From Alistipes sp. (GTDB lineage: Bacteria > Bacillota > Clostridia > Oscillospirales > Ruminococcaceae): DNA of 64,000 nt. The notes beneath the pieces were generated by a model. The model was not told the DNA's origin and searched no databases. It was given only the letters and a program-made list of their open reading frames with translations. The DNA lies in the NCBI GenBank assembly GCA_023667265.1, contig JAMPAJ010000001.1:632873-696872 (forward strand), in the 5' to 3' direction. Position numbers and translations under genes: made by a program. Positions 1 through 8,599 of this stretch are shown here, in pieces (positions within the stretch are counted from its first letter, which is position 1; each line of letters opens with the position of its first letter).

Positions 1-66
1 TGTAAACCATGGCTGGCTTGTCATGGATTTATACGACCAATTTTATTATAGTAGGAGGAATAAAAA

Positions 67-936
67 ATGAACATGGCTGCCGGAATCCAGAGGGCTATTG
101 ATTACATTGAAGAGCATATCGCCGACGAGCTCGATTACCGCGAGATCGCAGGGCAGGCAATATGCTCGCCGTACTACTTTCAGAAAATATTCGGCATACT
201 TTGCGGCATTACAGTAGGCGAATATATTCGCAGCAGACGGCTTACGCTTGCCGGAAATGAGCTTACAAATCCAGATACGAGGGTTATTGATACTGCGCTG
301 AAATACGGCTACGAATCCCCGGAAAGCTTCACCAGGGCTTTTACAAAATTTCACGGGATCACGCCCTCGGAACTCAGACGAACAGGCGGCAAGCTCAGGG
401 CATTTTCCCGATTCAGGATCAAGATAATATTGAAAGGCGGTAATTCTATGGATTACAAAATCATTTCAAAGGAATCGTTCACGGTTCTTGAACGTATCGA
501 ACAGCACACTGTCGCAGGCGAGCAGAACAAAAATACCATTCCCGATTTCTGGGACAGAGCGAAAAGGGACGGAACTATCAGCACACTTCTGAAATACGCC
601 TCGGACAGCAGCTTGCTCCTTGGTATCTGTTACGGCAGCGGACACAGCGACTGCGAGTATTTCGATTATGGCATCGCTGTTCAGTGTGCGCCTGATACGA
701 CAGCACCGGAAGGCTTTCGGATAAACACGATCCCTGCCAGACGCTGGGTCATATCCGAATGTACCGGGGCTATGCCTGACGCGATACAGCTTCTGTGGCA
801 CGAGCTCTGCACGGAATTTTTCCCTGCGTCAGACCTCAACCCTACATATGAAATGGATATAGAAGCATATCCCGACGGCGACATGACAGCCTCCGACTAC
901 AAAAGTCAGATATGGATCCCGATTTCGGATAAGTAG
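67..936 (+). CDS. AraC-family transcriptional regulator with effector-binding domain
   Basis: The protein (289 aa) starts with an AraC-type double helix-turn-helix (about residues 8-105, including the typical YYFQKIFG and GYESPESFTRAF segments). It ends with a GyrI-like/SOUL-type effector-binding domain (about 125-289, beginning at MDYKIISKESF). This N-terminal-HTH layout is common in regulators that respond to small hydrophobic ligands or drugs; the ligand here is unknown. ATG at 67 follows a strong AGGAGGA at 53-59. It stands alone and ends at a bidirectional terminator shared with the convergent aspartate kinase gene. The family is certain, the regulated genes are not. Confidence 0.9.
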   Translation: MNMAAGIQRAIDYIEEHIADELDYREIAGQAICSPYYFQKIFGILCGITVGEYIRSRRLTLAGNELTNPDTRVIDTALKYGYESPESFTRAFTKFHGITPSELRRTGGKLRAFSRFRIKIILKGGNSMDYKIISKESFTVLERIEQHTVAGEQNKNTIPDFWDRAKRDGTISTLLKYASDSSLLLGICYGSGHSDCEYFDYGIAVQCAPDTTAPEGFRINTIPARRWVISECTGAMPDAIQLLWHELCTEFFPASDLNPTYEMDIEAYPDGDMTASDYKSQIWIPISDK

Positions 937-942
937 TACAAC

Positions 943-978
943 ACAAAAAGCCCACAGTGATTTCTGTGGGCTTTTTGT
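943..978. terminator. Bidirectional rho-independent terminator
   Basis: A near-perfect stem (ACAAAAAGCCCACAG paired with CTGTGGGCTTTTTGT) has an A tract on its left and a T tract on its right. It lies between the convergent AraC regulator and aspartate kinase genes and can serve both. Confidence 0.9.
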
Positions 979-991
979 ATTTATTATCAGA

Positions 992-2329
992 TCACGCCTT
1001 CTCGGAATTGATAAACATATCGTAAATCCGTCTGATAGCCTCGGGCAGATCGCTTTCGTTGACGCCGATGATAACGTTCAGCTCGCTGGAACCCTGGTCG
1101 ATGAGTCTTACATTGATACGAGCGTGTGCCATAGCCGCAAATACCCGTGCGACCGTACCTCTTGTGTTCTTCATTCTGCGTCCTACAACGGCAAGTATAG
1201 CGATACCGTCCTCTATCTCCAGATGATCGGGCTCAACCTCGCGTCTCAGCTCAGCCAGAACCTTTTCGCGGACAGGCTCAAGCTTATCGCTGTCAACGGT
1301 AATGCTCATGGTGTCGATTCCCGAGGGCATATGTTCAAATGAAATTCCGTTGTTATATAGAACGCTCATAACCTTCATTCCGAAACCGATCTCGTTATTC
1401 ATCATAGCCTTTTCGATATTGATGGTGCTGAATCCCTTTTTGCCGGCAATACCGGTGATAGTGTGACCAAGGCTTTCGCAGCTGAAATCGTAGTCGTTAG
1501 ACACGATCATAGTGCCCTTGTCCCCGGGCTTGTTTGTATTGCGGATATTGATAGGTATACCGGCGGAACGCACAGGGAAAATAGCGTCCTCGTGAAGAAC
1601 TGACGCGCCCATGTATGCAAGCTCGCGAAGCTCACGGTAGGTAATAACGTCGATCGCCTCCGGATTTTCAACTATTCTCGGGTCGGCAACCAGGAATCCG
1701 GAAACATCCGTCCAGTTCTCATAAATTTCGGCGTTTACGGCAGCGGCGATAATAGAGCCTGTAACATCAGAGCCTCCGCGGGAGAAGGTCTTGATGATGC
1801 CCTCAGTGGTTTTGCCGTAGAAGCCGGGAATAACAGCGTTTTCCAGTCCCTTCATACGGCTGCGGACAGCCTTTACCGTGTCGTCCAGAAGAAGCTTGCC
1901 CTTGTTGTCGAAAACGATAACGTCGGCAGCGTCCACAAAATTGAAGCCCAGGTATGCAGCGAGTATCCTGCCGTTCAGGTACTCTCCGCGGCTTGCAGCA
2001 TAGTCTCTTGCCGGACGTTTTTTCAGCTCGGCAGTGATAGTATCGAACTCCTCATCAAGGCTCAGGTTCATGCCCAGATCGGTGATAATACCGTTATAGC
2101 GGTCTTTAATAAGCTGAAACTGCTCGGTAAAATCCACACCGCTGCCGGCAAGCTCGCAGCAGCTGTAGAGCATATCGGTCACTTTTATATCCTCAGAAAA
2201 TCTCTTTCCGGGAGCTGAGGGAACAACATATCTTCTTTTATCGTCGGACTTTATAATATCGGCGACCTTTCTGAACTGATTTGCGTCAGCAAGTGAACTT
2301 CCACCGAACTTAACTACTTTATTGGCCAT
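992..2329 (-). CDS. lysC: Aspartate kinase
   Basis: This enzyme phosphorylates L-aspartate, the first step to lysine, threonine, methionine and diaminopimelate. The 445-aa protein opens with the family signature VVKFGGSSLA. It carries the SRGGSDVTGS substrate/ATP loop (about residue 190) and TDVSGFLVADPR, and ends with tandem ACT domains (about 305-440), the usual site of feedback inhibition. ATG is preceded by a GAAGG-type ribosome binding site. The lysA gene for the last lysine step lies 33 kb away. A sigma-A promoter sits about 40 bp upstream of the start, leaving no room for a lysine riboswitch. Which end product inhibits it cannot be read from the sequence. Confidence 0.95.
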   Translation of the reverse strand: MANKVVKFGGSSLADANQFRKVADIIKSDDKRRYVVPSAPGKRFSEDIKVTDMLYSCCELAGSGVDFTEQFQLIKDRYNGIITDLGMNLSLDEEFDTITAELKKRPARDYAASRGEYLNGRILAAYLGFNFVDAADVIVFDNKGKLLLDDTVKAVRSRMKGLENAVIPGFYGKTTEGIIKTFSRGGSDVTGSIIAAAVNAEIYENWTDVSGFLVADPRIVENPEAIDVITYRELRELAYMGASVLHEDAIFPVRSAGIPINIRNTNKPGDKGTMIVSNDYDFSCESLGHTITGIAGKKGFSTINIEKAMMNNEIGFGMKVMSVLYNNGISFEHMPSGIDTMSITVDSDKLEPVREKVLAELRREVEPDHLEIEDGIAILAVVGRRMKNTRGTVARVFAAMAHARINVRLIDQGSSELNVIIGVNESDLPEAIRRIYDMFINSEKA

Positions 2330-2374
2330 TGTAAAAACCTACCTTCGTATATTGTTATAAATGTATCAATATAT

Positions 2375-2403
2375 ATTATATCCCTATTTCCGGAAAAAAT
2401 CAA
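2375..2403 (-). promoter_or_regulatory. Sigma-A promoter of lysC
   Basis: On the minus strand TTGATT, a 17-bp spacer and TATAAT lie about 45 bp before the lysC start codon. Confidence 0.7.
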
Positions 2404-2460
2404 TTGACAGAACAGCAGAAAAAAGCAGTCTTACGGCTGTTTTTTTGGCGAATACGCTTG

Positions 2461-2603
2461 TACGGCGGCGAGTCGCCGCTGGCAATTCACGGCGGGGAGC
2501 CCCCGCTGGCGATTCACGTGACCGCGAGTAACTCGCTGATATTTTGTACGAACGCAATCGTCTCCGCGAGCGATATTAAATTGGGAAAAATTTTCCACGA
2601 CAG
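2461..2603 (+). repeat. Interspersed repeat family 1, copy a
   Basis: This GC-rich block is made of small hairpins: GCGGCGAGTCGCCGC, a GCGGGG/CCCCGC stem, and GCGAGTAACTCGC. It contains two tandem versions of the CGCTGGC(A/G)ATTCACG unit and is followed by an AT-rich stretch that runs straight into the GH42 promoter. Related copies occur at 4724-4798, 14285-14435, 40195-40325 and, inverted, 57640-57760. The interval between lysC and the GH42 gene (2330-2681) holds only this repeat and two promoters. Confidence 0.8.
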
Positions 2604-2632
2604 TTGCAATTTTGCTGATAATATGTTATTAT
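2604..2632 (+). promoter_or_regulatory. Promoter of the GH42 gene, TTGCAA type
   Basis: TTGCAA, a 17-bp spacer and TATTAT with an extended -10 (TG one base before the hexamer). The sequence around it, TTGCAATTTTGCTGATAATA, is nearly the same as at five other promoters next to family 1 or 2 repeats. Confidence 0.75.
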
Positions 2633-2681
2633 GTAGACAGCAGATGATCTGGTCTGCAAAAACCAGAAACGAGGTGCTCAT

Positions 2682-4769
2682 ATGAAACAGCTTACTCCGA
2701 AATTTCCGCATATTCTCCATGGCGGAGACTACAATCCCGAGCAATGGCTTATGTACCCGGACGTCCTTGAGCAGGACATCGCACTTATGAAGCAGGCGAA
2801 TATCAACGCCGTCAGCCTGGGCATTTTTGCATGGGCTGCACTTGAACCGGAAAAGGATAAATTCGATTTTGAATGGCTGGACAATATAATAAACAGACTC
2901 TACGAGAACGGCATTTACGTCGTCCTCGCCACGCCGTCGGGAGCGCGTCCGCAGTGGCTTGCTCAGGAATATCCGGAGGTGCTCCGGGTCAACGCACAAG
3001 GGCAGCGTATGCTGTACGGTCATCGCCATAACCATTGCTATACCTCTCCGGCATACCGCCAGCGCGTGCGTATCATCGACACGAAGCTTGCCGAACGCTA
3101 CGGAGCTCACCCTGCCGTTATTCTCTGGCATATTTCAAACGAATTTGGCGGAGAATGTCATTGTCCCCTTTGCCAGCAGGAATTTCGCGGCTGGCTCAGA
3201 AATAAATATAAGACCCTTGACGCTCTGAATCACGCCTGGTGGTCGAATTTCTGGTCGCACACCTATACAAGCTGGGAGCAGCTTCATAGTCCAAGCTGGA
3301 TCGGAGAAACTGCGATACACGGTCTTGATCTGGACTGGAGACGCTTTGTAACAGACAGGACTATCGACTTTATGTGCTGCGAAATAGACGCTGTAAAGGC
3401 GGCTGCACCGGATATTCCCGTTACCACGAATATGATGGGTATGTACGCCTACGAGCTGAATTACTATAAATTTGCGGAAAAGCTGGACGTTATCTCCTGG
3501 GACTGCTACCCCGACTGGCACAGTACGGAAACTGACAACGCCCACACCTCCCGGAACGAGTCGCTGTCCCACGACATGATGCGTTCGCTAAAGGGACAGC
3601 CTTTTCTTATGATGGAATGTACGCCATCCACCACAAACTGGCGGAAGTACAGCAAGCTCAAAAAGCCTGGTATGCACGAGCTTTCAGTCATGAACGCCGT
3701 TGCTCACGGTGCGGATTCGGGAATGTACTTCCAGATAAGACAGAGCAGGGGCAGCTGCGAAAAATTCCATTCAGCGGTCATTTCCCATACCGGAACAGCT
3801 GATACACGCACATTCCGGGAGGTATCACAGACCGGAGCCGATCTGGAACGTCTGTCTGAAACAGTGTACGGCGGTGAAACTCCGGCAAAGGCTGCGATAA
3901 TCTTCGATACGGAGAACAAATGGGCGCTTGACCGCTGTCAGGGTCCAAGAAACGCCGGGCTGGACTATTTCGGGATAATACAGAAATGCTACGATTATTT
4001 CTGGAAAAACGGAGTGGCCGTGGATATTATCGACAGTTCCTATGAGCTCGGCAGCTATAAGCTGGTAATTGCGCCTATGCTCTATATGTTCCGGGACGGC
4101 ATACAGGACAAGCTCCGCGATTTCACCAGGAACGGCGGAATACTCTTCACCACCTGCTTCACCGGAATCGTCAATGAGACTGATCTTTGCCTGCTTGGAG
4201 AGGCGACGGAGGAAAAGCTTTCCGATGTCATGGGCTTCTGGACGGAGGAGACCGACTGTCTTTGCGACGGAGAATACAATGGAATGAGCTTCTGCGGCAG
4301 GGAATACAGATTGTCGGAGCTTTGCGAAATTATCCGCCCTACGACCTGCGAGGTACTGAGCGTCTATACGAAGGATTTCTACAAGGGTCGACCTGCGCTT
4401 ACAAAAAACAAATTCGGGGACGGCGCTGCGTATCACCTCTGCGCCGGCGCTGACGAGGATTTTCTCTACAGCTTTATCGGCAGACTGTGCAGTAAAGCCG
4501 GACTTGAAAGCGCATTGGGAACTGATATCCCCGACGGCGTAAGCGTGACATACAGGGTATGTCAGGGTGAAAAGCTCGTATTTGTGCAGAATTATCACGG
4601 CGACGACGCTTTTGTTCCGCTCAACGGCGTATACACAGACGTGCTTTCCAGCGCAGAATACAGCGGAAAGCTGATCATAAAAGGCTATTCATTTGCAATA
4701 CTGCGGCGGGGAGTTCCTACTGACAATTTCACGACGGGAGCCCCCGCCGGCAAGTTCGCGCTGAGATAA
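2682..4769 (+). CDS. Beta-galactosidase, glycoside hydrolase family 42
   Basis: This 695-aa protein hydrolyses terminal beta-D-galactosides. It begins HGGDYNPEQW, typical of GH42. The acid/base Glu154 is in WHISNEFGG and the nucleophile Glu312 in FLMMECTPS. The zinc-cluster cysteines are kept (Cys119, Cys159, Cys161, Cys164). The (beta/alpha)8 barrel is followed by the trimerisation and beta domains. There is no signal peptide, so it is cytoplasmic and acts on imported oligosaccharides. ATG follows GAGGTG. The last 20 or so residues (after about 676) are encoded by a family 1 repeat unit and look like a non-native tail. Substrate beyond beta-galactoside is not predictable. Confidence 0.93.
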   Translation: MKQLTPKFPHILHGGDYNPEQWLMYPDVLEQDIALMKQANINAVSLGIFAWAALEPEKDKFDFEWLDNIINRLYENGIYVVLATPSGARPQWLAQEYPEVLRVNAQGQRMLYGHRHNHCYTSPAYRQRVRIIDTKLAERYGAHPAVILWHISNEFGGECHCPLCQQEFRGWLRNKYKTLDALNHAWWSNFWSHTYTSWEQLHSPSWIGETAIHGLDLDWRRFVTDRTIDFMCCEIDAVKAAAPDIPVTTNMMGMYAYELNYYKFAEKLDVISWDCYPDWHSTETDNAHTSRNESLSHDMMRSLKGQPFLMMECTPSTTNWRKYSKLKKPGMHELSVMNAVAHGADSGMYFQIRQSRGSCEKFHSAVISHTGTADTRTFREVSQTGADLERLSETVYGGETPAKAAIIFDTENKWALDRCQGPRNAGLDYFGIIQKCYDYFWKNGVAVDIIDSSYELGSYKLVIAPMLYMFRDGIQDKLRDFTRNGGILFTTCFTGIVNETDLCLLGEATEEKLSDVMGFWTEETDCLCDGEYNGMSFCGREYRLSELCEIIRPTTCEVLSVYTKDFYKGRPALTKNKFGDGAAYHLCAGADEDFLYSFIGRLCSKAGLESALGTDIPDGVSVTYRVCQGEKLVFVQNYHGDDAFVPLNGVYTDVLSSAEYSGKLIIKGYSFAILRRGVPTDNFTTGAPAGKFALR

Positions 4770-4798
4770 ATTTAAATTGAAATTTATTTCAGCGCGGG
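4724..4798 (+). repeat. Interspersed repeat family 1, copy b
   Basis: A shorter copy (hairpin GGGAGCCCCCGCCGGCAAG followed by TTCGCGCTGAGA). It overlaps the 3' end of the GH42 gene, so the repeat supplies that protein's C-terminus and stop codon, and it leads directly into the next TTGCAA promoter. Confidence 0.7.
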
Positions 4799-4827
4799 TT
4801 GCAATTTTCCTGTTAATATGCTATAAT
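4799..4827 (+). promoter_or_regulatory. Promoter of the hybrid kinase/binding-protein pair, TTGCAA type
   Basis: TTGCAA, 17 bp and a consensus TATAAT with extended -10 TGC. It lies 38 bp before the kinase start. Confidence 0.8.
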
Positions 4828-4864
4828 AAACTAAGAATTTACTATACTGCGAAAGGAGGCTGTT

Positions 4865-6970
4865 ATGCTTCCAAGGAAAAAAATAATGCGCGCTGTCATT
4901 GCTGCTGTAATAATGCTGCTGGTGGCGGGTGGAATCACAATATATATACACAGCCTCCAGGCAGCCACTACCGCGAATATCACCTCACTTGTACGGGAAA
5001 TGGCTGAACATAATATGAACAGCATAGAAAGCGAAGTAACGGCACGTTTCGATCAGCTCGGCTATATTATGGACAGGCTCTCGTACTCAAAGCCGGAAAC
5101 TATAACCGATCTTTGCATGAAGCTGAACGAGGAAAGCGCGTCAAGATATTTTGATAAGCTCTATCTTATCGACGAAACCGGACGCTCCTACTCCTCCGCC
5201 ATGCTCATAGATGATGCGGAGCAGAAATATGTGGATATGATACTTGCCGGAGAGGATCGTTTTGTTGTCCGTCAGGACGAGACAGCCATGCTCCAGTCTA
5301 CCAGCGAATCCATTGTGTACGGCGTACAGACTCAGCCCTTTGCCGTAGAGGGGATCAGATTCGTCGGCATAGTCGGGCGCGTCAACATACGGTATCTGGA
5401 AAATCATCTGAAGGTGAGCAGCTTCGACGGAAGAGGAAGCACGTTTGTTATCACTCAGGACGGCAACTATATCCTGAACGAAAAGCGTTCGGCAGGCATC
5501 GGAAAAACAGATAATCTGTTTGCAGAGCTGGAACAGACCATGAGCAGACAGGAATATGAGGCTATCCGGAAAAAAATAGAGACTCAGACGGACTTCGTTT
5601 CCAAATTTTTCTGCCAGACTCACCAGACCGTCGAGGTCGCCTGCTTTATTCCCATGGAGCACTACAACTGGACTATAGTCATGCGCGTGAGCGAAGAGGT
5701 CTTCAACGAACAGACTGCACAATTCGTGCATATGTCCATGACCATGCTTATCGTTGTAGCCGCTCTTATGGTGATACTTACCATCATTCTGTACAAGATG
5801 CGTATGCGCGAGGCAAGCGCCCGGCTTGAAGCCAGATCGAAAAGCGAGTTTCTCTCGAATATGTCACACGAGATACGCACTCCCCTGAACGGCATTATCG
5901 GACTTAACGAGCTTATGATAAGAAATCTCGGCGACTCCGAAAAAATGAAGGATTACCTCGACAAATCCTTCTCTGCAGCAAACTATCTGCTGTCTCTTAT
6001 CAATGATATACTGGACTACTCAAAAATTCAGTCCGGAAAGGTGGAGATCATAAGCGAGCCATTCTCCATCGAGGATATGACAACCTCTATCGAGAATATA
6101 ATACGCAGCAGATTCAATGAAAAGAATATAACATTTACAATTGATAAAAAGCTCCTCTGTCCCTTTGTTGTCGGCGATGTGATGCGTATTCAGCAGATAT
6201 TGATGAATATTCTCGGAAATGCCGTGAAATTTACTGACAGAGACGGAACTGTCGTATTTGAAATTGTGCAGACCCGGCTGGATAACGGCAGAGTCAGGAC
6301 GAAATATTCCGTAGCGGACAACGGCTGCGGCATAAGCCCGGAGTTCCAGAAGCGTATTTTTGAATCCTTCAGCCAGGAACGCGGCAGAAACGACGAATCC
6401 GTAAAGGGAACGGGTCTCGGAATGTCCATAAGCTCTACGCTCTGCAAGCTGATGAACAGCGAGCTTACCGTAAAAAGCCGCCTTGACGAGGGCAGCATCT
6501 TCAGCTTCGAGCTTGAAACTCCCATAGCAGATGCCGCGGCTGTAAGCAGACCTGCTGAAAAGAAAGCTTCACTTGCCGAAAAGCGCGCTCTCAGGATACT
6601 CATTGCGGAGGATAACGAGCTGAACGCGGAGATCCTGACGGAGCTGCTGACGGCTGCCGGACATACTGCCGACTGCGCTTCCAACGGCGGAGAGGTCGTG
6701 GATATGTTCAATAATTCAGAACCCGGATACTACGACCTTATCCTTATGGACGTGCAGATGCCAGTCCGCAGCGGCATGGAGGCTTCAAAAATCATCAGAA
6801 GCGCAGACAGATCCGACGCAAAAAGCATATGTATTATCGCCTGCACGGCAAACGCCTTTCTGGAGGACGAAAAAATGGCTCTCGAAAGCGGCATGGACGG
6901 CTTTATCACAAAGCCGATCGACGTGGGCAAGCTAATGGATAAAATATCAGAAATAGGGACAGGTGAATGA
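4865..6970 (+). CDS. Hybrid sensor histidine kinase with extracytoplasmic sensor and receiver
   Basis: The 701-aa membrane protein has a first membrane segment (about 8-28), an extracytoplasmic Cache/PDC-like sensor of about 260 residues, a second membrane segment (about 291-312), a HisKA domain with phospho-acceptor His335 in SNMSHEIRTPLNG, a HATPase domain (GTGLGMSISS), and a C-terminal receiver with its Asp in LILMDVQMP. A good AAGGAGG sets the ATG. It is followed without a gap by a binding-lipoprotein gene, which suggests the lipoprotein may bring the ligand to the kinase. No separate DNA-binding response regulator lies beside it, so the output partner is unknown. Confidence 0.88.
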   Translation: MLPRKKIMRAVIAAVIMLLVAGGITIYIHSLQAATTANITSLVREMAEHNMNSIESEVTARFDQLGYIMDRLSYSKPETITDLCMKLNEESASRYFDKLYLIDETGRSYSSAMLIDDAEQKYVDMILAGEDRFVVRQDETAMLQSTSESIVYGVQTQPFAVEGIRFVGIVGRVNIRYLENHLKVSSFDGRGSTFVITQDGNYILNEKRSAGIGKTDNLFAELEQTMSRQEYEAIRKKIETQTDFVSKFFCQTHQTVEVACFIPMEHYNWTIVMRVSEEVFNEQTAQFVHMSMTMLIVVAALMVILTIILYKMRMREASARLEARSKSEFLSNMSHEIRTPLNGIIGLNELMIRNLGDSEKMKDYLDKSFSAANYLLSLINDILDYSKIQSGKVEIISEPFSIEDMTTSIENIIRSRFNEKNITFTIDKKLLCPFVVGDVMRIQQILMNILGNAVKFTDRDGTVVFEIVQTRLDNGRVRTKYSVADNGCGISPEFQKRIFESFSQERGRNDESVKGTGLGMSISSTLCKLMNSELTVKSRLDEGSIFSFELETPIADAAAVSRPAEKKASLAEKRALRILIAEDNELNAEILTELLTAAGHTADCASNGGEVVDMFNNSEPGYYDLILMDVQMPVRSGMEASKIIRSADRSDAKSICIIACTANAFLEDEKMALESGMDGFITKPIDVGKLMDKISEIGTGE

Positions 6971-6971
6971 A

Positions 6972-8291
6972 ATGAAGTTCAAGATCATAACACTGGCATT
7001 GTGCGCCGCCATGACAGCGGCAGTTCTTCCGGGATGCGGAGAGAAACCGGCTGAAAAGGAAAAAGTCACGCTGAATATAAAGCTGCCTCCGCTTACTGTG
7101 GCAAGCCACGATTCGGATATAGTCGATGCGTATTATATGCTGGAAAACGCGGCAAACGACTTTGCAGAGCAGTATGAGGACGCTGACGTGACCGTAAACA
7201 TTGTAAAGTTCGAGTACGTTGACGAAAACGAATTCATAACCGATTCGTTCGGTACGGAGGACGCTGCCGACCTGCTGTTCGAGGGATACTTCAATATGTC
7301 CGGCTACGTTCACACGGGCAATGTTGTCGCCCTTGACGATATTATTTCAGAGGAGCTTCGCAGCGACATTTACGATTCCTGCTGGAGCATGAGCCAGGTG
7401 AACGGAGTTACATACATGCTTCCCTACTACAGCCTCCAGAACACTCTCAGCTTCAACAAGGATATGTTCAGACAGTACGGTCTTGAAGAATATATCGGCG
7501 AGCCGGAAACGATACAGAGCTGGACTCCCGATGAATGGGAAGTTATCCTGGACACTCTTGCAGAGGAGCTTCCGGAGCTTTCCTATCCGATGATGATGTA
7601 TGCGAAAAACGAACAGGGCGACACTCATATAATGGCATTTTTGCACGCTTTCGGATGCAGTCTCTTTACAGAGGACGGACATTTCGCGGTCAATACACCG
7701 GAGGGCATCAAGGCTCTTCAATGGCTCAAAGACGGCTACGACAAGGGATATTTCCCGGACGGCTGCGAGAATATGGAGATAGTAGACTGCAACGACCTTT
7801 TCACACATAATCAGCTGGCTATCCATATCGCGAACAACGCCTCTGTTTTTGATTCCTCTGTCGATGTGGGCTATGTAAATTTCCCGACTCTGGACGGCAA
7901 CGGCTGCAACACATCATTCCTCACCGGATTTATGGTTTTCGATAACGGGAATGAAGCCAAGGTAAAGGCTGCGAAGGAATTTTTGAAATATTTTTACAGC
8001 CAGGAGAAATACATGGATTTTGCCGAGGACGCTATCCCTGCGTCAAAATCGGTAAGCGAGCGTGACAAGGAGTACCTGTTCATGGCTGACGAATACGCAA
8101 GAAATTCCCAGTATACCGTGGATATAACTCATAATAATCCGAACTGGAGAGGCGTCCGCGCCACATTCTATACGCACATTTACGACCTGCTTTCAGGAAA
8201 TAAAACGCCGGAGGAGGTCGCTGCGGATATCGACACATTCTGCAATGCCGCAATCGACGAGGGCTGGGCGGAAAGTAAGCTGAATGACTAA
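6972..8291 (+). CDS. Extracellular solute-binding lipoprotein (ABC family 1, sugar type)
   Basis: The lipoprotein signal has the lipobox LPGC with acylated Cys22, followed by a family 1 periplasmic-type binding fold (about 439 aa). Segments such as PYYSLQNTLSFNKDMFRQYG are typical of clostridial carbohydrate-binding proteins. I chose ATG 6972, 8 bp after AGG, over an upstream GTG at 6963. The gene starts 1 bp after the kinase stop, so the two are co-translated. No permease or ATPase gene accompanies it, so it may work as a sensory partner for the kinase rather than only in uptake. The ligand is unknown. Confidence 0.87.
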   Translation: MKFKIITLALCAAMTAAVLPGCGEKPAEKEKVTLNIKLPPLTVASHDSDIVDAYYMLENAANDFAEQYEDADVTVNIVKFEYVDENEFITDSFGTEDAADLLFEGYFNMSGYVHTGNVVALDDIISEELRSDIYDSCWSMSQVNGVTYMLPYYSLQNTLSFNKDMFRQYGLEEYIGEPETIQSWTPDEWEVILDTLAEELPELSYPMMMYAKNEQGDTHIMAFLHAFGCSLFTEDGHFAVNTPEGIKALQWLKDGYDKGYFPDGCENMEIVDCNDLFTHNQLAIHIANNASVFDSSVDVGYVNFPTLDGNGCNTSFLTGFMVFDNGNEAKVKAAKEFLKYFYSQEKYMDFAEDAIPASKSVSERDKEYLFMADEYARNSQYTVDITHNNPNWRGVRATFYTHIYDLLSGNKTPEEVAADIDTFCNAAIDEGWAESKLND

Positions 8292-8335
8292 AAACCGGGT
8301 CTCTTATTTAACGAAAATTTGAATTCAGGACACAG

Positions 8336-8370
8336 AAAAATCTCCCCTTGTGAAAGGGGAGAAATTTTTA
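8336..8370. terminator. Rho-independent terminator
   Basis: The stem TCTCCCCTT/AAGGGGAGA with a GTGA loop is flanked by A and T runs. It ends the kinase/binding-protein operon. Confidence 0.85.
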
Positions 8371-8395
8371 TAACCGAAAAAATAAAACCAGAAGT

Positions 8396-8592
8396 TTATA
8401 AAGGAACGCCCTCTCTTGCAGGGCGTTCCCTCTTTTCAAACAGTCCACTGGACTGTTTGAAAATTCACCATTTGCGGAGCGCCTAAAGGCATCATCGACC
8501 TGCGGTCGATATGGAGCGCTGCTCCATACCTCGCCAAAGGCGCCGCCTCTGGACTCTGCCAAAGGAGCATTGCCCCTTTGGAATCCCGATAT
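8396..8592 (+). repeat. Interspersed repeat family 2, copy 1 (full length)
   Basis: This block of about 195 bp consists of successive hairpins: GGAACGCCCT/AGGGCGTTCC, AAACAGTCCACTGGACTGTTT, ATCGACCTGCGGTCGAT, ATGGAGCGCTGCTCCAT, and CCAAAGGAGCATTGCCCCTTTGG. It matches 17685-17880 almost throughout and lies between two convergent 3' ends. It fills the interval between the binding-protein gene and the permease gene; I see no coding sequence in it. Confidence 0.85.
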
Positions 8593-8599
8593 TAAATTA

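Noticed and set aside
2404-2685. 93-codon frame before the GH42 gene
   Set aside because: Entirely repeat and promoter sequence (repeated AIHGGEPPLAIH translation).
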